Source: Paludibacter sp.
GTDB lineage: Bacteria; Bacteroidota; Bacteroidia; Bacteroidales; Paludibacteraceae
Assembly (NCBI GenBank): GCA_024709185.1
Contig: JANJXE010000076.1
Span: 1-5,731, forward strand
Reading direction: 5' to 3'
DNA length: 5,731 nucleotides
Part shown: piece by piece, positions 1-5,731 of the stretch
How the letters are laid out: the number at the start of each line of letters is the position of its first letter
Position numbering within the stretch: position 1 is the first letter of the stretch
Notes under the pieces: model-generated
What the model was told of the DNA's origin: nothing
The model's input: the letters and a program-made list of their open reading frames with translations, nothing else
The model's database searches: none
Translations under genes and position numbers: made by a program

Positions 1-523
1 CGAACTGCACCAGTAGTCTGCTTCCAACGACCGACACTACTACAAGCTGCAAGGTAAACACTATTGGAATAATCCGATGAACAAACAATTGGATGGATCC
101 GTAAGGGGAAAGCTGTATCACCGGTCCTTCCCAATATACCACCTGTCGAATAAAGCTTAGGGCTTCCTCATCACCCATAAACAAATACAGAATCTGTGTA
201 GTACTACTCACTAAAAAGGCCGGGACAAACAGAAGCAGATAAACTGGCCGGAAATTCACTTCACGGGTTAGGTAAACTATATACAACAGATAAAGTGGAA
301 AAACCGCGATATTGGCAAATTTATACACAGCATCAAAATGGAGGTAATTCTGATATTCAAAGTTAAAATAGAAGGCATGCGACAAATACAATAAAAATGT
401 AATGCTAAAAAACACACTTAGAATCAGCCGGATGGGTTTTGCACGCTGAGTATCTATTAAAACCATAACCAGCCAAAACAGGCTAACAAACATAGGGAGT
501 AGTGTAAAAGCAGTTTTAATCAT
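1..523 (-). CDS. N-terminal membrane domain of a probable AraC-type regulator (partial)
   Basis: The frame is open from the ATG at 523 to the window edge, giving 174 residues of a truncated protein. It begins MIKTAFTLLPMFVSLFW and has hydrophobic stretches at about residues 4-23, 31-51, 66-85, 93-115 and 150-167, with few charges between them, so it is an integral inner-membrane domain. There is no cleavable signal peptide. The pattern of a polar turn (about D24-R32), then a segment ending in LSHAFYFN and a segment FPLYLLYIVYLT, resembles the membrane sensor half found in many Bacteroidota one-component regulators whose C-terminus is an AraC helix-turn-helix. That assignment is from remembered family style. 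A LytTR regulator or a sensor kinase with a multi-pass input domain is also possible, because the output domain is outside the window. The ATG is chosen because a stop codon (TAA, 534-536) lies in frame only 10 bases upstream of it. There is no Shine-Dalgarno sequence, as is usual in this phylum. A consensus-like -7 promoter element lies just upstream, which supports this start. Confidence 0.6.
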   Translation of the reverse strand, partial: MIKTAFTLLPMFVSLFWLVMVLIDTQRAKPIRLILSVFFSITFLLYLSHAFYFNFEYQNYLHFDAVYKFANIAVFPLYLLYIVYLTREVNFRPVYLLLFVPAFLVSSTTQILYLFMGDEEALSFIRQVVYWEGPVIQLSPYGSIQLFVHRIIPIVFTLQLVVVSVVGSRLLVQF

Positions 524-544
524 TCTCAAGGTTATTTAATTCAG

Positions 545-552
545 CAAATATA
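545..552 (-). promoter_or_regulatory. Candidate -7 promoter element for the membrane regulator gene
   Basis: Read on the minus strand this is TATATTTG, an exact match to the Bacteroidota -7 consensus TAnnTTTG. A TTTG that could serve as the -33 element lies at 576-579, with 23 bases between the two, slightly longer than the usual spacing of about 19-21. Transcription would start near 535-540, leaving a very short leader before the ATG at 523. The match is to a short AT-rich motif, so chance is a real alternative. Confidence 0.45.
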
Positions 553-646
553 GAACTAAATCTGAAAATGACTCCCAAAACGAATAAATTTTCTCTCATT
601 TGGTAAAAATTACAATCTCACAGGGAGGTTGATTCAGAATATGCTC

Positions 647-654
647 TACTTTTG
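647..654 (+). promoter_or_regulatory. Candidate -7 promoter element reading toward the CotH gene
   Basis: TACTTTTG matches the Bacteroidota -7 consensus TAnnTTTG exactly. The nearest upstream TTG (629-631) is only 15 bases away, too close for a standard -33 element, so support is one-sided. If used, it would give a leader of roughly 250 bases before the CotH start, running through the short ORF at 722-838. A weaker match, TACTTTTA at 861-868, lies closer to the gene and is an alternative. Confidence 0.3.
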
Positions 655-721
655 TATCGATTTGAAAAATCAACTTCATTGCACAACGCAACCAGACCGT
701 ATTTTTAGAAAAAGGAGTTTC

Positions 722-838
722 ATGAACCAGAAATATCCTGATGACTTTGAAGAACAAAGGGCTGCTCATAACCATGAGACAGCCTTTTTTTCGGAATCCT
801 TTGCGGAAATTTCATTCAGGAGGAACGGTACATCCTGA
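722..838 (+). CDS. Possible short ORF, 38 residues, unknown function
   Basis: An ATG at 722 is preceded by AAAAAGGAG with four bases between the AGGAG and the start codon, the most convincing Shine-Dalgarno sequence in the window, where the other genes have none. The ORF runs 38 residues to a TGA at 836-838. The product begins MNQKYPDDFEEQRAAHNHE and is hydrophilic with mixed charge. It has no signal peptide, membrane segment or motif I recognise. It lies between the plus-strand promoter candidate and the CotH start, so it could be a small protein, a leader peptide in the same transcript, or chance. Its stop codon falls inside the right arm of an inverted repeat (815-839). I do not recognise a homologue and do not assign a function. 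The ORF could equally be random, because ORFs of this length are common in such sequence. Confidence 0.22.
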   Translation: MNQKYPDDFEEQRAAHNHETAFFSESFAEISFRRNGTS

Positions 839-839
839 A
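815..839 (+). repeat. Short inverted repeat, TTCAGGA/TCCTGAA
   Basis: The arms TTCAGGA (815-821) and TCCTGAA (833-839) are perfectly complementary over seven bases and enclose an 11-base loop, GGAACGGTACA. There is no run of T directly after it, so it is not a standard intrinsic terminator. The left arm and loop contain AGGAGG, which would be partly sequestered if the RNA folded, but no start codon follows at a useful distance. It could be a small leader hairpin, a protein-binding site or chance. Confidence 0.3.
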
Positions 840-911
840 AAACACTCGAAAAAAAATTGCTACTTTTACGGGTTCAATATAGATGTTTGTATCTACAGTT
901 TAAAAAGCGGG

Positions 912-2327
912 ATGCAAACAACGACAAGCAAGCTCCTGATGAAACAAATTCCCGTATTACTTTTTCTCCTAATCATAGTATTTTCATGTGTAGACGATGC
1001 TTCACTTTCTACACCTACCGACCCATCGTATGTCTTCGACAGCAAAGCGCTGCCCGATGTACACCTTATGATTTCGGTGGAGGAATGGAACAAGTTGCTG
1101 CAGTATTTCGATCAGAATCCTCAAAACGAAGAAAACGTGGAAGCGTCGATGATTTTTGCCAAAAATGGTCAGGAGCACGAGGTGAAGAACGTGGGATTGC
1201 GACTTAGAGGGAATACTTCACGCAGAAGACCCGAAGGAGTGCAGGGAGAATTGCATCAAACCATCGATACCGACTGGCATCATGCAAGTTTCTCGGTGGA
1301 TATCAATTGTTTTGTAGCCGGACAACGGTTTGCAGGTTTGAAGAAAATCAACCTGAAATGGTTTAAAGACGATGCGCTGTATGTGCGGGAAGTGTATTGT
1401 TACGATTTGTTTGAACGGTTTGGCGTGTGGACGGCTCCGCAATCGAGTTACTGCCGCCTTTTTCTTCAGGTTGGAACTACCCAAAAGGCTTACTACGGGG
1501 TGTATCAGCTGGTGGAAGCCGTTGACAGCGAGTTTCTCACCTCCCGATCAACAGGATTTGGCGCACAGGAAGGTTTTTTATGGAAAGCCAACTGGGGTGC
1601 AAATTTCCGGTCGGCCGACGGCAGCAAAATGGGCATCGAGCGGGTTACGCTTACCGAAAATCATGTGCCTGTATACGACCTTAAAAACCGTCCGGCTGAA
1701 CTGGCCATTGCCCGCGATCAGCTTGCTGAGTTTATCACTAAATACAATTTATTAAAAGGTAGTTCCTTTAAAGACTGGGTAGTGACGCGTATGGATGTGC
1801 CGCTGTTTTTAAAAACCTATGCCGTGAATGTGATGTGCGGGATGTGGGACGATTACTGGAACAACCAGAACAATTTCTACTTTTATTTCGATGCCACCGG
1901 AAAGTTCTACTTCATCCCCTTTGATTACGACAACACCCTGGGGACGTCGTTGATTATGAGTGACTCGGGCCGCCGCGACCTCCTGAAATGGGGCGACTCG
2001 CGCAATCCGCTGGTGGCCAAGCTGCTCGAAATTCCTGAATACCGTGATTTATATATCGGCTACCTGCACGAGCTCCGCGATCCAGCGAACGATTTATTCG
2101 CATACGAACGTAGTCGCACACGCATTCTGCAATGGCACGCCCTTATCGGCAATCACATTGCCAACGATACAGGCGAAGATATGGAAATCGCCGACCAACC
2201 GGCCTCATGGGGCAACTGCGGTTATTACAGGCTACTGGAAACGACAAACAACTTTTTTGTTATCCGTGCGGCGAATGTACCGGGGAAAGCAAGGCCTCAA
2301 TCTTTTTCCTCAATTCCGCAATATTAA
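912..2327 (+). CDS. CotH kinase family lipoprotein
   Basis: This 471-residue protein has a lipoprotein signal peptide (hydrophobic core about 13-24, lipobox IVFSC, lipidated Cys26) and then VDDAS, acidic residues of the kind that direct Bacteroidota lipoproteins to the cell surface. The rest fits the CotH kinase family (atypical secreted protein kinases; Bacillus CotH phosphorylates spore coat proteins). The visible marks are, in order: RLRGNTS (97-103), the GLKKINLKWFKDD segment (142-154) followed by VRE, the SSYCRLFL strand (178-185), YYGVYQLVEAVD (194-205), GFLWKANWG (221-229), and GMWDDYWNNQNNFYFY (310-325) before PFDYDNTLG (336-344). The DxD in that last motif matches the family's metal-binding acidic motif, so the active site looks intact. 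Substrate is unknown. The start at 912 is favoured over 741 because residues before it are not signal-like. ATG 939 (MKQIPVLLF, 462 residues) is an equally good start and gives a tighter signal peptide. The last 22 codons overlap the kinase gene on the other strand. Confidence 0.88.
   Translation: MQTTTSKLLMKQIPVLLFLLIIVFSCVDDASLSTPTDPSYVFDSKALPDVHLMISVEEWNKLLQYFDQNPQNEENVEASMIFAKNGQEHEVKNVGLRLRGNTSRRRPEGVQGELHQTIDTDWHHASFSVDINCFVAGQRFAGLKKINLKWFKDDALYVREVYCYDLFERFGVWTAPQSSYCRLFLQVGTTQKAYYGVYQLVEAVDSEFLTSRSTGFGAQEGFLWKANWGANFRSADGSKMGIERVTLTENHVPVYDLKNRPAELAIARDQLAEFITKYNLLKGSSFKDWVVTRMDVPLFLKTYAVNVMCGMWDDYWNNQNNFYFYFDATGKFYFIPFDYDNTLGTSLIMSDSGRRDLLKWGDSRNPLVAKLLEIPEYRDLYIGYLHELRDPANDLFAYERSRTRILQWHALIGNHIANDTGEDMEIADQPASWGNCGYYRLLETTNNFFVIRAANVPGKARPQSFSSIPQY
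2260..2327. other. 68-base convergent coding overlap of CotH and hybrid kinase genes
   Basis: The CotH stop (TAA, 2325-2327) lies inside the kinase gene and the kinase stop (TAA, read from 2262 to 2260) lies inside the CotH gene. CotH residues 450-471 are antisense to kinase residues 897-918. I found no GC-rich hairpin with a T run on either strand in or next to the overlap, so transcription from both sides probably runs on into the opposing gene. Confidence 0.85.
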
Positions 2328-5016
2328 TCGGCTTGGAGACATAATCGTTGCAACCGGCTTCCCTGGCTTTTTCCCTGTCGCCTGTCAACCCAAATGCTGT
2401 TTGTGCAATAATAACCACCTCTTTATTGAATTCACGAATCAGTCGTGTGGCTTCGTACCCTCCCATCACCGGCATTCGAATATCCATCAATATCAAATCG
2501 ATATCGCTGTTGTCCCGGCATTTCTGAATTGCATCCATACCATTGGTTGCGAACACCAATTCACGGCTGAGAGGGGCAATGGATTTTTTCAGAAGCATGG
2601 CCGACACTTCATCATCTTCCACAATCAGTATTTTCAGCTTACGGGCTTCTTTAACGGCAACTGGCTGCGAAATCCGTATTTCGGGCTGAGCCAGCAAGGC
2701 ACCATACCCGAGGGGCAAGGTAAAGGAAAAAGTCGTTCCCTGCCCTTCAGTGCTCTCCATCCAGATTTTACCGCCCAGCATTTCCACATAATTTTTGGAG
2801 ATAGTGAGCCCCAGCCCCGCACCCTGATAGGCCATTTTATCCTCTATATCAGCCTGAACGAAACGCTCAAAAACAGCTTTCTGACGATCGATGGCGATAC
2901 CAATACCGGTATCTCTTACATAAAATTCGAGATAACTTTCCTTGTGAATGCATCCCAGTTCAATCTCTCCCCGACTTGTAAATTTAATCGCATTTTTTAC
3001 TAAATTAGCAAGAATGGCATACAATTTCTCTTTATCCGTTTTCAGTTTGACATTTTTCTCAGCAGGCAGGTTTTTTACGTTAAACTCCAGGCCTTTTGCA
3101 GTAGCTTCCGACAGGAAAAAGTGATGAATAAAGTCAAACAGCTCATTGGTATTGACTTCCGAGAGATGAATCTCCATCACCCCTGCTTCTATTTTCGAAA
3201 TATCAATCAGGTCTTTGATGATGTTCAACATTCGCTGACCGCTCTTATTGATCAGGTCGATGTACATGCGCTGCTGATCGCCGGTCAGGTCGGGCTCTTT
3301 TAATAATTCGGCAAATCCCATAATACCGTTCATGGGGGTACGGATTTCGTGACTCATATTGGCCAGAAAAGCCGATTTAAGCCGATCACTCTCTTCCGCT
3401 TTATTCTTCGCATTCACCAAATCGTTGTAGAGCAATTTCTCTTGTGTGATATCCTGATTAATTACCTGAAAATGCTTTTCTCTGTTCCACAACACTTCCT
3501 TCCACCACACTTTTATGTATCGTATCTCGCCACTCAGTCTCCGGATGCAGATTTCGTATTCGTTGGCTTCCCCTCCGGCTTTTCGAATCTTTTTACGCTC
3601 AACATGCTCCAGATAACTCTCTTCCGTATAGCGCACCTTTGCGGGCGTATTCACATAGTCCGACAGCGAAGAATACTCGTAAATAGCCAGAAAAGCCTGA
3701 TTTGCGTACACAGTGACTCCTTGTTGATTAACAATTCGAATTCCTATGGGCGACTGATCAATCGAAAGCCGGTAGTTCTTTTCAGCCTGCATCAGGTCTG
3801 TAATGTCTTCTTTGGTAGCCAGGTAATTAATGATGGTGCCTTCTTCGTTTTTAATGGGTGAAATACGGGCTAATTCCCAGTACAATTCCCCGTTTTTCTT
3901 TTTATTGTGAAACTCACCCATCCATTCTTTGCCCGATGAGATGGTTTCCCATAGCTCCTTGTAGAACTCCTTCGACTGATGTCCCGATTTTAAAATACGG
4001 GGATTTTTACCAAGCACTTCATCACGGGTATACCCTGTAACACTGGTAAATTTCGGGTTAACATATTCAATTGTGCCATTGACAGAAGTAAGCACAACGC
4101 TGGCCGGACTTTGCTCTACCGCCTGCGATAACTTAATCAACTGATCCTGTACCAGTTTTTGCTCTGTAATGTCGTAACAAAAACCAATAAATCCCAGAAA
4201 ATTACCGGCACTATCGAATCGTGGGTTTCCCATATCCAGTAACCAGCCATACTCTCCGTTGGCTTTACGCAGACGGTACTCCATCGAAAAGGATTCCCGG
4301 CGATCGAAATGAGTGACGTAAACATCCAGACAAAAGTCAAAATCATCGGGATGTACCCCTTCGGCCCAACCATTTCCCATCTCCTGCTCCATAGTCCGAC
4401 CGGTATACCGCAACCAGGGTTCGTTAAAGTAATTACACAATTTATCGGTACCCGAAGTCCAGATAAGTGCATTTACGCCATCGGCCAATGTATGAAAATG
4501 ATGTTCTTTTTCTTTTAGATGCTGGTACAACTCCGAGTTGAGTTTCAATTCTTCCTGAAGCTGACGGGTACGTTCGTTGACCATTTGTTCAAGACGCTCC
4601 ATTTCGCTACGTTTTAAATCGTTGGCATCTTTCAACTTGAGCATGGTAGAAAGTTGTGCAACAAGTTCCTGTTCATCGACCGGTTTTGTAAGAAATCCTT
4701 CTCCTCCTGCTTCCAATGCACGCACCTTATTGGCACGGTCTTCCTTAAGTGCAGTAACAAAAACAACCGGAATATCGCAAAGCAAAGGGTCGCTTTTAAG
4801 CAATCTGCAGGTCTCAAAACCATCCATTACCGGCATCAGCACATCCAGCAAAATCACATCGATGGGATGCTTCCGGGCAAGTTCAACTCCTTCGGCACCA
4901 CTTGTAGCTGTATATGTAATAAATCCTGAAAACAGATCGGTAAGTAACGCTTTTAACGATATGAGGTTATCAGGATTATCGTCTATTACCAGTATTTTTC
5001 TAGTTATATGCTTCAT
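2260..5016 (-). CDS. Hybrid histidine kinase, REC-PAS-PAS-PAS-HisKA-HATPase-REC
   Basis: This 918-residue protein has no membrane segment or signal peptide, so it is cytoplasmic. The domains in order are: N-terminal receiver 5-125 (acidic D12 D13, phosphoacceptor D58 in LLDVLMP, T88, K111-P112); coiled-coil linker about 130-172; PAS 172-287 (PAS_3-like, with the usual HPDD and a closing GFCYDITEQK); PAS 295-408 (typical AVEQSP opening, N320P, GYTRDEVLGKNPR, ending KEDIT); PAS 412-526 (SIDQSPIGI to NQDITQEK); HisKA about 545-612 with phosphoacceptor H556 in SHEIRTPMNG; HATPase about 660-770 with N box NLVKNAIKF (671-679), G1 DTGIGI (702-707), F box FERF (716-719) and G2 GAGLGLTI (732-739); C-terminal receiver 794-910 (D801 D802, phosphoacceptor D845 in LMDIRMP, T873, K895-P896). 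All catalytic residues seen are intact, so it should autophosphorylate H556 and pass phosphate to D845. The N-terminal receiver is presumably an input switch fed by another kinase, with the adjacent one an obvious candidate. No Hpt domain is present. It starts 10 bases after the upstream kinase's stop, with no Shine-Dalgarno sequence, which implies cotranscription and possible translational coupling. Confidence 0.93.
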   Translation of the reverse strand: MKHITRKILVIDDNPDNLISLKALLTDLFSGFITYTATSGAEGVELARKHPIDVILLDVLMPVMDGFETCRLLKSDPLLCDIPVVFVTALKEDRANKVRALEAGGEGFLTKPVDEQELVAQLSTMLKLKDANDLKRSEMERLEQMVNERTRQLQEELKLNSELYQHLKEKEHHFHTLADGVNALIWTSGTDKLCNYFNEPWLRYTGRTMEQEMGNGWAEGVHPDDFDFCLDVYVTHFDRRESFSMEYRLRKANGEYGWLLDMGNPRFDSAGNFLGFIGFCYDITEQKLVQDQLIKLSQAVEQSPASVVLTSVNGTIEYVNPKFTSVTGYTRDEVLGKNPRILKSGHQSKEFYKELWETISSGKEWMGEFHNKKKNGELYWELARISPIKNEEGTIINYLATKEDITDLMQAEKNYRLSIDQSPIGIRIVNQQGVTVYANQAFLAIYEYSSLSDYVNTPAKVRYTEESYLEHVERKKIRKAGGEANEYEICIRRLSGEIRYIKVWWKEVLWNREKHFQVINQDITQEKLLYNDLVNAKNKAEESDRLKSAFLANMSHEIRTPMNGIMGFAELLKEPDLTGDQQRMYIDLINKSGQRMLNIIKDLIDISKIEAGVMEIHLSEVNTNELFDFIHHFFLSEATAKGLEFNVKNLPAEKNVKLKTDKEKLYAILANLVKNAIKFTSRGEIELGCIHKESYLEFYVRDTGIGIAIDRQKAVFERFVQADIEDKMAYQGAGLGLTISKNYVEMLGGKIWMESTEGQGTTFSFTLPLGYGALLAQPEIRISQPVAVKEARKLKILIVEDDEVSAMLLKKSIAPLSRELVFATNGMDAIQKCRDNSDIDLILMDIRMPVMGGYEATRLIREFNKEVVIIAQTAFGLTGDREKAREAGCNDYVSKPINIAELRKKIEALLSPVHSPHG

Positions 5017-5026
5017 AACAGTCTGA

Positions 5027-5731
5027 TTAGTCTTCGTCTTTCACCATCATCGCAGCAACTGCTTCCAACAGACTGTCCCTGGTAATGGTTCCTTTCTGGA
5101 TAAGCTGGTGAATATGATTGTTCTTAATATTACTCTTCTCCTCATCACTCAGGATTTTTGCGGTCAGCACCAGCACAGGTAATCGATCGGTCTGCTCATT
5201 ATTGCGGATGGTGTTCAGCAACTCAATACCATCCATTCCGGGCATCATGATGTCGATAATCATTGCATCGGGCACAAAATCAGAGAGTTCATCAATGGCC
5301 TCTAATCCATTGCGGGCTATCGTCACTTCATAACCATCGGATTCGAGAACATCGCAGATCTGGATAATCATGGCCTCCGTGTCTTCCACCAATAAGAGTT
5401 TTTTACCTTCGCCCCTGGGATGTTCGGAGGAACGAGGCACCTTCCGTTCAATCCTGTTGGTAACTCTCACATTCGGGGAATTCGAATAACCCGCAGTAAG
5501 TGGTACTTCGACCGTAAACACCGTCCCTTTACCTGGTTCGGATTTAACACCTATACTATACTGTAGCAGGTCTGCGTATTTTTTTGCGATGGACAGGCCC
5601 AGTCCGGTCCCCTCAAATTTTCGGGAATTACTGCCATCTGCCTGTCGAAACTCGTCGAATATATACGGTAAATCAGCAGGATGAATTCCGATGCCTGTAT
5701 CCGTAATGACTACCTCCATCTGATTCTCCTG
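5027..5731 (-). CDS. C-terminal part of a hybrid histidine kinase, HATPase-REC (partial)
   Basis: The frame is open to the window edge and ends at TAA (5029-5027), giving 234 visible residues. They begin QENQMEVVITDTGIGI, which is the middle of a HATPase domain: G1 DTGIGI, F box IFDEFRQAD, then G2 EGTGLGLSI and the closing GTVFTVEVPL. A linker of about 30 residues follows. The receiver begins at KKLLLVED (visible residues about 110-117); its phosphoacceptor Asp is in IIDIMMP (visible residue 160), followed by the Thr of VLTAK and a Lys in QKG (visible residue 213). That Lys is followed by Gly where most receivers have Pro. The Met at 5719 has an AGGAG five bases upstream on the coding strand, but it lies inside the ATP-binding fold, so it is an internal residue and not a start. 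The dimerisation domain and any sensor domains are outside the window. The gene lies directly upstream of the second kinase, in the same orientation, and probably shares its transcript. Confidence 0.9.
   Translation of the reverse strand, partial: QENQMEVVITDTGIGIHPADLPYIFDEFRQADGSNSRKFEGTGLGLSIAKKYADLLQYSIGVKSEPGKGTVFTVEVPLTAGYSNSPNVRVTNRIERKVPRSSEHPRGEGKKLLLVEDTEAMIIQICDVLESDGYEVTIARNGLEAIDELSDFVPDAMIIDIMMPGMDGIELLNTIRNNEQTDRLPVLVLTAKILSDEEKSNIKNNHIHQLIQKGTITRDSLLEAVAAMMVKDED

Larger units (their letters stand above)
524..911. other. AT-rich divergent intergenic region
   Basis: This 388-base stretch separates the divergent membrane regulator and CotH genes. It holds a candidate promoter on each strand, a possible short ORF (722-838) and a perfect 7-base inverted repeat (815-821 with 833-839). 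The frame of the CotH gene is open back to an ATG at 741, but the codons between 741 and 911 encode nothing that looks like protein of this family and would place about 57 residues before the signal peptide, so that part is treated as non-coding. I see no tRNA, no recognisable riboswitch and no mobile element remnant. A five-base palindrome with a three-base centre (GATTT-GAA-AAATC, 659-671) sits immediately downstream of the plus-strand -7 candidate and could be a chance operator-like site. Confidence 0.6.

Noticed and set aside
741..911. N-terminal extension of the CotH protein from the ATG at 741
   Set aside because: It would place about 57 residues with no family resemblance before a clear lipoprotein signal peptide. 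The frame is open by chance.
893..1093. 66-residue minus-strand ORF opposite the start of the CotH gene
   Set aside because: It is antisense to the signal peptide and the first part of the CotH protein, with no motif of its own.
2244..2260. Hairpin-like ACAAA...TTTGT near the kinase stop as a terminator
   Set aside because: The stem is only five bases and AT-only, and no T run follows it on the kinase strand. It is also inside CotH codons, so it is not convincing.
2044..3003. 319-residue plus-strand ORF across the end of the CotH gene and the kinase
   Set aside because: It is antisense to the well-supported HATPase and receiver domains of the kinase. Its sequence is rich in Cys, His and Phe with no domain logic. 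It is a shadow of the real genes.
4577..5026. 149-residue plus-strand ORF opposite the N-terminal receiver
   Set aside because: It is antisense to the conserved receiver domain, and its Ser-rich composition is what the reverse of that sequence gives.
5717..5731. ATG at 5719 with an apparent AGGAG upstream as a gene start
   Set aside because: The codons before it (Q-E-N-Q) continue in frame to the window edge and the Met sits inside the HATPase fold, just before the DTGIGI motif. The gene is truncated by the window, not started here.

Overview
The window looks like an ordinary chromosomal segment of a Bacteroidota bacterium, probably from the Bacteroidales/Marinilabiliales side. This is inferred from four things: a short F-S-C lipobox followed by acidic residues, two close matches to the Bacteroidota -7 promoter element (TAnnTTTG), mostly absent Shine-Dalgarno sequences, and the style of the hybrid kinases and the membrane-anchored regulator. 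No RNA gene, mobile element, CRISPR array or long repeat was found.

Layout. (1) Positions 1-523, minus strand: the N-terminal membrane part of a protein cut by the window edge. It has about five hydrophobic segments and most resembles the membrane sensor half of Bacteroidota AraC-type regulators, but the diagnostic C-terminus is outside the window. (2) Positions 524-911: an AT-rich divergent intergenic region with a candidate promoter on each strand, a possible 38-residue ORF with a good ribosome binding site, and a small hairpin. (3) Positions 912-2327, plus strand: a lipoprotein of the CotH kinase family, probably exported to the cell surface. (4) Positions 2260-5016, minus strand: a 918-residue soluble hybrid histidine kinase, REC-PAS-PAS-PAS-HisKA-HATPase-REC. 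(5) Positions 5027-5731, minus strand: the C-terminal end (HATPase-REC) of a second hybrid histidine kinase, cut by the window edge.

The two kinases lie head to tail with 10 bases between them and almost certainly form one transcription unit, (5) then (4). Together they carry three visible receiver domains and at least one complete kinase core, but no Hpt domain and no DNA-binding output is visible, so the final target is elsewhere. The CotH gene converges on the kinase unit, and the two 3' ends overlap by 68 bases on opposite strands with no terminator visible between them. The membrane regulator is divergent from the CotH gene and could control it through the shared intergenic region, but this rests on position only. 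The least ordinary points are the coding overlap of the convergent genes, the tandem kinases, and the undefined content of the divergent intergenic region. No clearly new system is evident.
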